64,000 bases of DNA from Mycobacterium stomatepiae. Its GTDB lineage: Bacteria; Actinomycetota; Actinomycetes; Mycobacteriales; Mycobacteriaceae. A model generated the notes under the pieces. The model worked only from the letters and a program-made list of their open reading frames with translations. It did not search any database and was not told the origin of the DNA. This document shows positions 33,423-42,398 of this stretch, piece after piece; the stretch's first letter is position 1; every line of letters begins with the position of its first letter. The position numbers and the translations under genes were made by a program. Location: assembly GCF_010731715.1 (NCBI RefSeq), contig NZ_AP022587.1:186001-250000 (forward strand), read 5' to 3'.

Positions 33423-33470
33423 TGAAGTGTTTGGGCGAGCCGGGAGCCGGCCTCGACAGGAGGTGAGCAG

Positions 33471-33902
33471 GTGTTTCTCGGCACCTACACGCCCAAGCTC
33501 GACGACAAAGGGCGACTGACGTTGCCCGCCAAATTCCGCGACGCGCTGGCAGGGGGGTTGATGGTCACCAAGAGCCAAGACCACAGCCTCGCCGTCTACC
33601 CGCGGGCGGAATTCGAGGAACTGGCCCGCCGGGCCAGCAAGACCTCTCGCAGCAACCCGGAAGCCAGGGCGTTCCTGCGCAACCTGGCCGCCGGCACCGA
33701 TGAACAGCACCCAGACGCCCAGGGGCGCATCACCTTGTCGGCCGACCATCGTCGTTACGCGAACCTATCCAAGGACTGCGTGGTGATCGGTGCGGTCGAC
33801 TACCTGGAAATCTGGGATGCCCAGGCCTGGCAGGACTACCAGCAAGAGCACGAAGAGAACTTCTCCGCGGCCAGCGATGAAGCACTCGGCGACATCATCT
33901 GA
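33471..33902 (+). CDS. mraZ: Transcriptional regulator MraZ
   Basis: Ring-forming DNA-binding protein of 143 residues with two AbrB-like swapped-hairpin domains. The first is [22 protein letters not shown] and the second is [18 protein letters not shown]; the DxKGRxxLP and DxQGRxxLS motifs make the call certain. The start GTG 33471 has AGGAGGTGAGCAG just upstream. It heads mraZ-rsmH-ftsL-pbpB, which together start the division and cell wall cluster. TGGGG direct repeats upstream indicate autoregulation. Confidence 0.96.
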   Translation: MFLGTYTPKLDDKGRLTLPAKFRDALAGGLMVTKSQDHSLAVYPRAEFEELARRASKTSRSNPEARAFLRNLAAGTDEQHPDAQGRITLSADHRRYANLSKDCVVIGAVDYLEIWDAQAWQDYQQEHEENFSAASDEALGDII

Positions 33903-35067
33903 GGCGCATGCCCGTGCATCGTGGCCTCTGCCCGAACCGACCCTGGCGTACTTCCCCAACGCCAGGTTCGTAGCTTCGGACAGGGACCTCGGTGCAGGGG
34001 CCTTCCTCAAGGCTGACGTGTTTCTCCAGACCCGGGGAGGTGTTGCGGTGGCGGACAGCGACTTCGGGCATGTGCCCGTGCTACTGGACCGCTGCGTCGA
34101 ATTGCTCAAACCGGCGCTGACCCGCCACCGGTCCGACGGATCCGGTGCGGTGCTCGTTGATGCCACCCTCGGTGCGGGCGGGCATGCGGAACGATTCTTG
34201 ACCGAACTTCCGGGCCTGCGGCTGGTCGGGCTCGACCGTGATCCGAGCGCCCTGGACATCGCCGGCTCCCGGCTGGCGCCGTTCGCCGACCGAATCACCT
34301 TGGTGCACAAGCGGTATGACGGCATCGTCGAGGCGCTGGCCGAATCCGGTTACGCCGCAACCGAATCGATCGACGGGGTGTTGTTCGACCTGGGTGTCTC
34401 GTCGATGCAGCTCGATCGCGCCGAGCGGGGCTTCGCGTATGCACAGGACGCCCCGCTGGACATGCGGATGGACCCGTCGTCGCCGCTGACCGCGGCCGAC
34501 ATCGTCAACACCTACGACGAAGCCGAGCTGGCGAGCATCCTGCACCGCTACGGCGAGGAGCGCTTCGCCCGCCGGATCGCCGCCCATATCGTCCGCCGGC
34601 GCGCCCGCGCGCCGTTCACCTCGACCGCCGAGCTGGTCGAGCTGCTGTACCAGGCGATTCCGGCCGCGGCCCGGCGCACCGGCGGGCATCCGGCCAAGCG
34701 CACCTTCCAGGCGCTGCGGATCGCGGTCAACGACGAGCTGGACACGCTGAGCCGCGCCATTCCGGCCGCATTGGACGCCCTGGCCGTCGCCGGGCGCATC
34801 GTGGTGATGGCCTATCAGTCGCTGGAAGACCGGATCGTCAAGCGCGAGTTCGCCGACGCGGTCGCCTCCCGCACGCCGGTGGATCTCCCGTTCGAGCTGC
34901 CCGGCCGCGGCCCGCGATTCCGGTCGCTGACCCGCGGTGCCGAGCGCGCCGACGCCGACGACATCGAACGTAACCCTCGCAGCACCGCCGTGCGACTACG
35001 GGCCCTGCAACGGCTGGAACACGAGGGACAACCACAACAGCGGGTGACCAAGAAGGGCGACTCATGA
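33874..35067 (+). CDS. rsmH: 16S rRNA (cytosine-1402-N4)-methyltransferase RsmH
   Basis: SAM-dependent methyltransferase that modifies C1402 in the ribosomal decoding centre. The core starts at [15 protein letters not shown], followed by the SAM motif [20 protein letters not shown], and [11 protein letters not shown]. From ATG 33874 the protein has 397 residues, close to the M. tuberculosis length I recall. An alternative GTG at 34048 has an excellent ribosome site, GGGGAGG at 8 nt, and gives 339 residues. The extension contains [20 protein letters not shown], which resembles the M. tuberculosis protein closely, so I keep it, with doubt. It overlaps the end of mraZ and is coupled to ftsL by ATGA. 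Confidence 0.88.
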   Translation, partial: AMKHSATSSEAHARASWPLPEPTLAYFPNARFVASDRDLGAGAFLKADVFLQTRGGVAVADSDFGHVPVLLDRCVELLKPALTRHRSDGSGAVLVDATLGAGGHAERFLTELPGLRLVGLDRDPSALDIAGSRLAPFADRITLVHKRYDGIVEALAESGYAATESIDGVLFDLGVSSMQLDRAERGFAYAQDAPLDMRMDPSSPLTAADIVNTYDEAELASILHRYGEERFARRIAAHIVRRRARAPFTSTAELVELLYQAIPAAARRTGGHPAKRTFQALRIAVNDELDTLSRAIPAALDALAVAGRIVVMAYQSLEDRIVKREFADAVASRTPVDLPFELPGRGPRFRSLTRGAERADADDIERNPRSTAVRLRALQRLEHEGQPQQRVTKKGDS

Positions 35068-36359
35068 AAGCCAAGGCCAAGCGCGAGACGCCGAAACGCC
35101 GCGGCGACCGTCGCGGCGGGCGTGACGTTGCCGCCCGTAAGACCAGGCGCAACGCGGCGGACTCGACGGCGCGGCGCACCCGGCCGGCGCAGGCTACGAC
35201 GACCGGGCGCGAGGCGCGGGCGTCCAAATCCGGTCCGCAAACCAGCCCCGTTGCCCGGCCGGTCGAGCGGACGTCTCGGGCCAAGAGCGGCGGCCAGGCC
35301 AGGGCGCGCGCCAAGGCGCGTAAGGCCAAGGCGCCCAAGGTTATTCGGCCTCGCTTGACCGAGCGGCTGGCGATCCGGCTGTCGTCGATCGACCTGCGGC
35401 CGCAGACCCTGCTGGCCAAGGTTCCGTTCGTCGTGCTGATCATCGGTGCGCTCGGCCTCGGGCTGGGGCTCACGCTGTGGCTGTCCACCGATTCCGCCGA
35501 ACGGTCCTACAAATTGAGCCACGCTCGCGAGCAGACGCGATTGTTGCAGCAGCAGAAGGAGGCGCTGGAACGCGACGTGCGCGAGGCGGAGGCCGCGCCG
35601 GCGCTGGCCGAGGCGGCCCGCAAGCAGGGCATGATTCCGACGCGCGACACCGCTCACCTGGTCCAGGATCCGTCCGGAAGCTGGGTGGTGGTCGGCACGC
35701 CCAAGCCCGCCGACGGCGTTCCGCCGCCGCCACTGAACACCAAGCTGCCCGACGAAGGCGCGCAGCCGGCCCCCAAGCCGGCGGCGGCGCCGCCGGAGGT
35801 TCCGGTGCGCGTGCAACCGGATCCCGGTGCTGTTCTGGTGCCCGGCCGGGCCGGTGGGCCTGAAGCGCTGCTGCGCGCGCCGGATGGCTCGACGACGCTG
35901 GGCGGCCAGCATCTGCCGCCGGCCGCACCCCTGGTGCCCGGCGCGCCGGGCGTGCCAGGTGGCCCGGTTACCGGGCAATTCCCGGGTATGCTGCCGACGC
36001 CGGGGTTGCCGGCGCAAGGACTGCCGACCCAAGGACTTCCGGCACAGGCGCTGCCGGGTCAAGGGCTGCCCACGCCGGGCCTGCCGATGCCCGGGTTGCC
36101 CGCGCCGGGTGGCCCCGCGGCCGCTCCGGTGCCCGCCGAAGTGCCGATACCGGTTGGCGGACTGCCTCTTTCGGTACGGCAGCCCGCGCCGTTGCCCGCG
36201 GAGGTCTCGGTGCCGGTGCAGGCTGGTCGGGCTCCGCAAGCCGGTGTCCCGGTGGTGCCCGGACTGCCGGGGCCGCAGGTCGCTGCTCCCGCGTTCGCAC
36301 CCAGTAATGGCGCGCCGTTCGCGCCGCCCGGCGCTGCGTTACCTGGGCCCGCCCGGTGA
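35064..36359 (+). CDS. ftsL: Cell division protein FtsL, with Pro-rich tail
   Basis: Bitopic membrane protein of the FtsQLB divisome subcomplex (Rv2164c position). A long Arg/Lys-rich cytosolic region (about residues 1-110) precedes the membrane helix ([21 protein letters not shown]), then a short coiled coil ([22 protein letters not shown]) typical of FtsL. After about residue 200 it becomes Pro/Ala/Gly-rich and very long, with a GLPxxGLP repeat (see repeat entry), giving 431 residues where enterobacterial FtsL has about 120. ATG 35064 overlaps the rsmH stop, and GTG 36356 of pbpB overlaps its own stop. Confidence 0.88.
   Translation: MKAKAKRETPKRRGDRRGGRDVAARKTRRNAADSTARRTRPAQATTTGREARASKSGPQTSPVARPVERTSRAKSGGQARARAKARKAKAPKVIRPRLTERLAIRLSSIDLRPQTLLAKVPFVVLIIGALGLGLGLTLWLSTDSAERSYKLSHAREQTRLLQQQKEALERDVREAEAAPALAEAARKQGMIPTRDTAHLVQDPSGSWVVVGTPKPADGVPPPPLNTKLPDEGAQPAPKPAAAPPEVPVRVQPDPGAVLVPGRAGGPEALLRAPDGSTTLGGQHLPPAAPLVPGAPGVPGGPVTGQFPGMLPTPGLPAQGLPTQGLPAQALPGQGLPTPGLPMPGLPAPGGPAAAPVPAEVPIPVGGLPLSVRQPAPLPAEVSVPVQAGRAPQAGVPVVPGLPGPQVAAPAFAPSNGAPFAPPGAALPGPAR
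35998..36110 (+). repeat. Degenerate 15-bp tandem repeat in ftsL coding for GLPxx units
   Basis: Repeats of about 15 bp encode the units [30 protein letters not shown] and GLPAP. In-frame copy-number change would alter tail length without disrupting the protein. It is likely variable between strains. Confidence 0.7.
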
Positions 36360-38395
36360 GTGCCGGCGACGACGGCCGGACACGGCGGTCGCGACCGACG
36401 CGCGGCCCGGGTAAACCGCAGGGAGTCAGGGACGTCCGTCAGCCTAGCCGCACCCGGAAGCCGGAGAAGGCCCAAAAGGGCCGAGATGAGCAGGAATCAA
36501 AGGGATTCCGCAAGGCCAAGAAGTCCGACGAGGCCGCGCTCGGCCATTCGGCCCGCCAGCGGCGCACCCGGCAAGTCGTCCCGTCGGGCAACCGCGGCGC
36601 GTCGTTTGTCTTCCGGCATCGCGCCGGCAATCTGGTCATCTTGGCGCTGACGGTGGTGGCGGCCGCCCAGCTGTTCGTCCTGCAGGTGACCAACGCGCCG
36701 AAACTGCGGGCCCAGGCCGCCGGCCAGCTCAAGGTCACCGACGTCTCAAAAGCCATCCGCGGCAGCATCGTTGACCGCAACAACCAGCAGCTGGCGTTCA
36801 CCATCGAGTCGCGTGCCCTGACGTTTCAGCCGAAGAAGGTCCGCCAGCAGTTGGAAGAGGCCAAGAAGAAGAACCCGGCCGCCCCCGATCCGCAGGGCCG
36901 GCTCCGGGATATCGCCAAAGAGGTTTCCAGCCGGCTCAACAACAAGCCGGACTACGCGACCGTATTGAAGAAGCTGCAAACCGACGACAATTTCGCCTAT
37001 TTGGCGCGTGCCGTCGACCCGGCCGTCGCCAGCGCGATCTCCGACAAGTACCCCGAGGTCGGCTCCGAGCGCCAAGATCTGCGCCAATATCCGGGCGGCT
37101 CGCTGGCGGCCAACATCGTCGGCGGTATCGACTGGGACGGTCATGGCTTGCTCGGACTCGAGGACAGCATGGACTCCGTGTTGTCGGGAACCGACGGCTC
37201 GGTCACCTACGACCGCGGCTCGGACGGCGTCGTCATTCCGGGTAGCTACCGCAACCGGCACAAGGCGGTCAACGGTTCGACCGTCCAGCTCACCCTCGAC
37301 GACGACATCCAGTTCTACGTGCAGCAACAGGTCCAGCAGGCGAAGAATATGTCTGGGGCGCACAATGTTTCGGCCGTCGTGCTGGATGCCAAGACCGGTG
37401 ACGTGCTGGCGATGGCCAACGACAACACTTTCGACCCGTCGCAGGATATCGGACGTCAGGGCGACCGGCAGCTGGGCAACCTGTCGGTGTCCTCGCCGTT
37501 CGAGCCGAGCTCGGTGAACAAGATCGTCACGGCGTCCTCGGTCATCGAGTACGGCCTGAGCAACCCCGACGAGGTGCTTCAGGTCCCGGGCTCCATCAAC
37601 ATGGGTGGTGTCACCATCCACGACGCGTGGGACCACGGTGTGATGCCCTACACCACCACCGGGGTGTTCGGGAAGTCGTCCAATGTCGGAACCCTGATGC
37701 TGGCCCAACGCGTTGGGCCGGAACGCTTTTACGACATGGTCCGCAAATTCGGGCTGGGGCAGCGCACCAACGTCGGGCTGCCCGGTGAGAGCGCCGGGCT
37801 GGTGCCGCCGATCGACCAGTGGTCGGGCAGCACGTTCTCCAACCTGCCTATCGGTCAAGGTCTTTCGATGACCCTGCTGCAGATGACGGACATGTACCAG
37901 ACGATCGCGAATGACGGGGTGCGGATACCGCCGCGAATCATCAAGGCCACCATCGCTTCCGATGGAACCCGCACCGAAGAGGCGCGCCCGGAAGGCGTTC
38001 GGGTGGTGTCGGCGCAGACCGCGCAGACCGTTCGCCAGATGTTGCGGGCCGTCGTGCAACACGACCCGATGGGATACCAGCAGGGCACCGGCCCGGCGGC
38101 CGCGGTGCCCGGCTACCAGATGGCCGGCAAGACCGGCACCGCTCAGCAGATCAACCCGGGCTGCGGCTGCTACTTCGACAACGTCTACTGGATCACCTTT
38201 GCCGGGATGGCCACCGTCGACAATCCGCGCTACGTGATCGGAATCATGATGGACAACCCGGAGCGGAACGCGGACGGTACGCCCGGACACTCGGCTGCCC
38301 CGCTGTTCCACAACATCGCCGGCTGGCTGATGCAGCGTGAGAACGTCCCGCTGTCGCCCGACCCCGGCCCGCCGTTGACTCTGCAGGCCACCTGA
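36356..38395 (+). CDS. pbpB: Penicillin-binding protein PbpB (FtsI/PBP3), septal transpeptidase
   Basis: Class B transpeptidase of 679 residues, the same length as in M. tuberculosis. A basic cytosolic tail precedes one membrane helix (NLVILALTVVAAAQLFVLQV), a dimerisation domain with RGSIVDRNNQQLAFT, and the transpeptidase domain. Catalytic motifs are PSSVNK with Ser386, KSSNVG and AGKTGTAQQ. It cross-links septal peptidoglycan with FtsW. The start GTG 36356 overlaps the ftsL stop by GTGA. In M. tuberculosis the next dcw genes follow after PE_PGRS38; here an accessory insert of about 4 kb follows instead. Confidence 0.96.
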   Translation: MSAGDDGRTRRSRPTRGPGKPQGVRDVRQPSRTRKPEKAQKGRDEQESKGFRKAKKSDEAALGHSARQRRTRQVVPSGNRGASFVFRHRAGNLVILALTVVAAAQLFVLQVTNAPKLRAQAAGQLKVTDVSKAIRGSIVDRNNQQLAFTIESRALTFQPKKVRQQLEEAKKKNPAAPDPQGRLRDIAKEVSSRLNNKPDYATVLKKLQTDDNFAYLARAVDPAVASAISDKYPEVGSERQDLRQYPGGSLAANIVGGIDWDGHGLLGLEDSMDSVLSGTDGSVTYDRGSDGVVIPGSYRNRHKAVNGSTVQLTLDDDIQFYVQQQVQQAKNMSGAHNVSAVVLDAKTGDVLAMANDNTFDPSQDIGRQGDRQLGNLSVSSPFEPSSVNKIVTASSVIEYGLSNPDEVLQVPGSINMGGVTIHDAWDHGVMPYTTTGVFGKSSNVGTLMLAQRVGPERFYDMVRKFGLGQRTNVGLPGESAGLVPPIDQWSGSTFSNLPIGQGLSMTLLQMTDMYQTIANDGVRIPPRIIKATIASDGTRTEEARPEGVRVVSAQTAQTVRQMLRAVVQHDPMGYQQGTGPAAAVPGYQMAGKTGTAQQINPGCGCYFDNVYWITFAGMATVDNPRYVIGIMMDNPERNADGTPGHSAAPLFHNIAGWLMQRENVPLSPDPGPPLTLQAT

Positions 38396-38565
38396 GCGCC
38401 ACCGGCGGTGCTACCGTCGGACTCGACAGCGTCTAGGGTTCCGGCGTGAAAGCGTGACTGGTCCGAGCGACGCCACCGCAGCTCCCGACGAGGTGCGGTC
38501 ATCTGAACGGACAAAAGCCTGGAGGATCTGCGGCGGCGCGCCGCGCGTCGTCGAGAAGGTCCGTG

Positions 38566-39291
38566 ATGCTCGCTTTGACCGTCCTGTTTCTCGTCGCGTT
38601 GGCTGCCGGTGCCCTCGGCGGTCTGGTGGGCACCGGCTCCTCGCTGGTGCTGTTGCCGATCCTGGTGACGATGTATGGACCACGAATTACGGTGCCCGTC
38701 ATGGGTATTGCGGCGGTGATGGCCAACGTCGGCCGCGTCGCGGCCTGGTGGCGTCACATTCAATGGCGTCCCGTGCTCGTCTACGCCGTGCCGGGCACTC
38801 CCGCGGCCGTGCTGGGTGCGCACACGCTGCTGACCATTTCGCAGACCGTCGTCGACGCTGCGCTGGGCGCCTTCTTCCTGGCCATGGTGCCGTTGCGCCG
38901 CATCGTGGCGGCCCGGCAGTGGCGCGTGCGGCTGTGGCAGCTGGCTGTCGCGGGCGCGATCGTGGGCTTTCTCACCGGGCTGATCCTGTCGACCGGGCCG
39001 CTCAGTCTTCCGGTGTTCACCGGGTACGGCCTGAGCGGCGGCGCCTTCCTCGGATGCGAAGCGGCCAGCGCACTGGTGCTCTACCTGGGCAAGATGGCCA
39101 CGTTCGGGCAGATGGGCGCGCTCACCGGGACGGTGGTGGTTCGGGGGCTGGCCATCGGAACGGCTCTGATGGTCGGCCCGTATCTGGTGCGCACGCTCGT
39201 GCGCCGGATTCGTTCACACACCTACGCCCGGGTGATCGACGTCGTTCTACTGGTGGCCGCCGCAGGGATGCTCATTGCGGCGTGTCGATGA
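38566..39291 (+). CDS. TauE/SafE family membrane exporter
   Basis: A 241-residue polytopic membrane protein with about seven hydrophobic segments. The family repeat is visible in both halves: GGLVGTGSSLVLLPIL near the start and LSGGAFLGCEAASALVLYLGK later. The family exports small sulfonates or sulfite; the substrate cannot be told here. ATG 38566 is preferred to the adjacent GTG 38563 because AGAAGG then sits 6 nt upstream. It heads the accessory insert and its end overlaps the convergent MerR gene by 20 bp. Confidence 0.84.
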   Translation: MLALTVLFLVALAAGALGGLVGTGSSLVLLPILVTMYGPRITVPVMGIAAVMANVGRVAAWWRHIQWRPVLVYAVPGTPAAVLGAHTLLTISQTVVDAALGAFFLAMVPLRRIVAARQWRVRLWQLAVAGAIVGFLTGLILSTGPLSLPVFTGYGLSGGAFLGCEAASALVLYLGKMATFGQMGALTGTVVVRGLAIGTALMVGPYLVRTLVRRIRSHTYARVIDVVLLVAAAGMLIAACR

Positions 39292-40090
39292 TCGGCCAGG
39301 CGATCTCGGTCTGCCATTCGGTGGAGTTGGTGGTGTGGCTGTGATCTCGGTGGTAGTACTTGCGTAGTTGCCAGCCGACGGTGAGTTCGTGCTCGGCGAT
39401 GTACGAACCCAACTGCGCATAGGCGAGGTCGATGTCGTCGTGGGATCCGTGATGCGTGGTCACCGCCACCTCCGCGGCGGGGACCACCAGCGGTTTGATC
39501 CTGCCCAGGTGGCGTGGCGTGGTGACGGGGAGGTAAACGACGGCTTCGCCGGGTTCGTGCTGAAACAGGCATTCGTCGTACAGGCCGCCGGCCGGCCCGG
39601 TGACCCGCACGCCGGTCTGGTCGGCTGCGGCGCGTAATTCGTAAAGCGCATCACGCCACCAGTTTTCGATATCCGCTGGGTCGTGGATGTTGGTGGTGAT
39701 AGCCATCGCCGGATAACTTGATTCGGTCCGCCGACGTACCGGATCGTGGCCGGGCGCGCTGTCGAGCAGGGTACGCAGCGAGTGCACGGCGGCCTGCGTT
39801 TTGACGAGCTCGGTCTCGAGCCGATCGATGTGAGCGGCGATCAGGGAGTCGCGCTCGCCGGTGCCGCCCGCGGCGATGACGGCGCGGACATCGGCGACGG
39901 GCATACGCAGATCACGAAGCCGGCGAATCAGCTGGGCGGTCGGAAGTTGCTCGAGGGCGTAGTACCGATAACCGGTGTCGGGGTCGACCTCGGCCGGTTC
40001 GAGGAGTCCCACCTGGTGGTAGTGCCGGAGCGTCTTGACACTCAGGTGGGTCATCGTGGCGAAGCGTCCGACGCTGACGGTTGCGGTCAT
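39272..40090 (-). CDS. MerR family regulator with GyrI-like effector domain
   Basis: A 272-residue regulator with N-terminal MerR winged helix (SVGRFATMTHLSVKTLRHYHQ, then LLEPAEVDPDTGYRYYALEQ), a coiled-coil dimerisation helix, and a C-terminal GyrI/AraC-effector type domain (LYDECLFQHEPGEAVVYLPV). This is the BmrR-like layout in which a drug-like ligand activates transcription. The start is at 40090, 6 bp after the stop of the NTF2-like gene, so both are one operon. No typical 19-bp spacer MerR promoter was identified. Confidence 0.87.
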   Translation of the reverse strand: MTATVSVGRFATMTHLSVKTLRHYHQVGLLEPAEVDPDTGYRYYALEQLPTAQLIRRLRDLRMPVADVRAVIAAGGTGERDSLIAAHIDRLETELVKTQAAVHSLRTLLDSAPGHDPVRRRTESSYPAMAITTNIHDPADIENWWRDALYELRAAADQTGVRVTGPAGGLYDECLFQHEPGEAVVYLPVTTPRHLGRIKPLVVPAAEVAVTTHHGSHDDIDLAYAQLGSYIAEHELTVGWQLRKYYHRDHSHTTNSTEWQTEIAWPIIDTPQ

Positions 40091-40096
40091 GATCGC

Positions 40097-40462
40097 TCAG
40101 TACTGGGGTGTGCGGTTATTCACGATGAACAACGTAGCGATCTTGGCGTCGTGGACCCTGATGTAGTTGGTCATGATCAGCGGGTCGGGCAGCCCCGTCT
40201 TGTCGTAGTCGCCGTCGTAGCGGCACCGCACGCACCACATGCCGGCGTTGTCGACCACCTCCACGGGTTCGACCGTGACGTGGGCGCCGGTCAACTCTTT
40301 GGTCACGAAAGCCCGGATGCGCTCGGCTCCCCAAAATTCCCGCGAATCGTCATTGACGAGGGCGTTATCGGCGAAGGTTTCCACAATGGCGTCCACGTCG
40401 AAGCTGTTGATCGCGGCGATGTGCGAGGCGATCACCGGGTCGAGTGCTGGCTGTGCGGTCAT
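40097..40462 (-). CDS. NTF2-like (SnoaL) family protein
   Basis: A 121-residue cone-shaped NTF2-fold protein. The start PALDPVIASHIAAINSFDVDAIVETFADNALVND is typical of SnoaL-like proteins, and MTNYIRVHDAKIATLFIVNN closes the sheet. Members act as isomerases or hydrolases or simply bind hydrophobic ligands; the role is unknown. The start at 40462 has AGGAGGG upstream (GAGGGAAAC before ATG). It is immediately upstream of the MerR gene and downstream of the broken monooxygenase, which suggests a small detoxification unit. Confidence 0.84.
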   Translation of the reverse strand: MTAQPALDPVIASHIAAINSFDVDAIVETFADNALVNDDSREFWGAERIRAFVTKELTGAHVTVEPVEVVDNAGMWCVRCRYDGDYDKTGLPDPLIMTNYIRVHDAKIATLFIVNNRTPQY

Positions 40463-40536
40463 GTTTCCCTCCTGGATCGTTTGTCGACTTCGAATGAGTC
40501 ACAGCGACAACCGTCTGCCCTCCCCCCAGGGGAGGG

Positions 40537-41652
40537 TCAAGCCCGCTCGCTCGATCCCGACGCGCGCAAGCCTCGATTGCGCGCGTCGATCTCCTCTTGG
40601 CTGGCCGGGACCAGCCGGTCGCCACCGGGCGCCGCGGTCGCCTGGGAGCGGACGGCGTGGGGCCGCTGGTCGTGTTCGTATTGCTCGAGCGCCCTTGTCA
40701 GGTCGGCGGGGTTCTCGCGCAGGGCTTGGGCGAGGAACCAAGCACCGGTCAATGCCAGCGCGGTGCCGCGGCCGGAAAGGGGCGAGGCGCAGTGCGCGGC
40801 GTCGCCGACCAGGACGACACGGCCATGGCGCCACGTGGGCATATGAATCTGGCTTACCGAATCGAAGTAGAGCTCGGGGTCCGCAACCGCCGCGTCGACC
40901 AGCTCCCGGACCCGCCATTCGGTGTGACCGGCGAACGCGTCGTTGAGTATTCGCTTCTATGCCGCGAGGTCGTGATAGTCGTAGTCGATCCACGGCGAGC
41001 GAAAGATCAAGACCGCCAACGCTTTATCGTGGTAGGCGGCGATGCCGGCCAGATGCCCCGGGAAGCTGTACATCGGGTTGGTTCGCCCGCTCGCGGAGTA
41101 ATCCGGCAGGTCTGCGAGTGCGACGTAGAAGCCGAGGTGGTGAAGAAACCGCTGCTCGGGCCCGAAGGTGAGCCGCCGCACCGTCGAGTGCATCCCGTCG
41201 GCGCCCACCACCAGGTCGTAGCGATCGACCGCACCCGAGGTGAAGCGGACGTCGACGCCACGATCGCCATCGTCGATCGCGCTGACGGATTCGCGGAACC
41301 GCAACTGCACCGAGGGGCCCAGATGGTTGTGCAGGATCTTGGTGAGATCTTCGCGAGGGATCTCGATATCGTCGGAGGAATCACCGATGTCCTCGGGCAA
41401 TTCGGCCACCACGGTCCCGTCGCGATCGACGAATTGCACCCGTTCGGTCATGTCGATCCGGCGCTCGCGGATCTCGACCAGCACGCCCATCTTGTCGGCG
41501 ACGGAGATCGAGTCGCCGCGAATGTCGATGGGGGATCCGTTGACCCGCAGATGGTCTGCGCGCTCGACGACGGTGACGTCGTGGCCGTCGGCCCCAAGGT
41601 CGATCGCCGCGCTGAGGCCGGCAACTCCGGCGCCGGAAACGAGAATGCGCAT
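40537..41652 (-). pseudogene. FAD-dependent monooxygenase broken by one in-frame amber codon
   Basis: Read through, the frame from ATG 41652 to TGA 40537 is a 371-residue class A flavin monooxygenase: GAGVAGLSAAIDLGADGHD (ADP motif), GADGMHSTVRRL (DG motif) and GDAAHCASPLSGRGTALAL (GD motif). A single TAG at 40957-40959 interrupts it after HDLAA; the next residues KRILNDAFAGHTEWRVREL continue in the same frame, so CAG to TAG (Gln) is the likely change. There is no frameshift. The gene is divergent from a tetR with a 71-bp operator region. Either a recent pseudogene, a sequencing error or a suppressed stop is possible. Confidence 0.85.
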
Positions 41653-41675
41653 CGAACGGATTCCTTCCAGTTTAA

Positions 41676-41701
41676 GATATGGTCTGTATCCTAGGAAGAT
41701 A
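41676..41701. promoter_or_regulatory. GATA/TATC operator between the monooxygenase and tetR
   Basis: GATA (41676), TATC (41687) and GATA (41698) alternate with 7-bp spacers, that is, two overlapping inverted repeats with 11-bp period. It fills the middle of the 71-bp divergent region, so one repressor dimer or pair could control both promoters. Confidence 0.55.
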
Positions 41702-41723
41702 GGTCCGACCGTTAGGAAACGCA

Positions 41724-42338
41724 ATGTCTCTTAAATCACGCGGCGGGCCGCAGCGGCGGCGGGGGCGCGCCCTGGAAGAGGCGCTGCTGGATTCCGCGTG
41801 GGAGGAGCTGACCGAGCGAGGTTACGACGCCTTCACCGTCGACGGCGCCGCCGCGCGGGCCGGGACCAGTCGCGCGGTGCTGTACCGGCGTTGGTCCAGC
41901 AAGCAGGAGCTGGTGGTCGCCACCTTGGCCTACGTGGCAGGCAAGGACGTGGTGGTAGCCCCCGACACCGGCAGTCTGCGTGGCGACGTCGTCGGGCTGC
42001 TGCAACAGGCCAACAAGGTCAGGATCGGGTTGGCGGTGCAGGTTTTCATGCAGCTCGGCAGCCTCTACCGCGAAACCGGTACCAGCCTGGCCGACCTCAG
42101 CGCCTTCGTCCGGGGCGGTCGGGACACCGCCATGGAGCAGGCGATCCAGCGCGCCGTCGATCGCGGCGAGATCGATCGCGAACGCGTGACCGAACGCATT
42201 GCCCGGCTGCCTGCGGACCTGTGGCGGCACGAGATCTTGACGACGCTGCAACCACTGCACGACGAAGCCATCGAAGAGATCGTCGACACCATCTTTCTGC
42301 CGCTGGTGGGCGCGCAGACGCCCGCATCGCCGCCGTGA
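41724..42338 (+). CDS. TetR family transcriptional regulator (divergent from monooxygenase)
   Basis: A 204-residue TetR-type repressor with a basic start (RGGPQRRRGRALEEALLDSAWEEL) and the helix-turn-helix TVDGAAARAGTSRAVLYRRW. The ligand domain has the family ending DLWRHEILTTLQPLHDEAIEEIVDTIFLPL. The start ATG 41724 comes right after the putative operator. By position it should repress the flavin monooxygenase gene and itself. If the monooxygenase is really dead, this repressor has lost its main target. Confidence 0.87.
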   Translation: MSLKSRGGPQRRRGRALEEALLDSAWEELTERGYDAFTVDGAAARAGTSRAVLYRRWSSKQELVVATLAYVAGKDVVVAPDTGSLRGDVVGLLQQANKVRIGLAVQVFMQLGSLYRETGTSLADLSAFVRGGRDTAMEQAIQRAVDRGEIDRERVTERIARLPADLWRHEILTTLQPLHDEAIEEIVDTIFLPLVGAQTPASPP

Positions 42339-42398
42339 TGTAACCCGCCCGTGCAGCGCGGGAGAACATCGGCGCCGCGGGTGTCTCGGTAGGGTGTT

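Noticed and set aside
33145..33519. 124-codon frame overlapping the mraZ promoter
   Set aside because: It crosses the MraZ boxes and the mraZ start in another frame, with no similarity or ribosome site.
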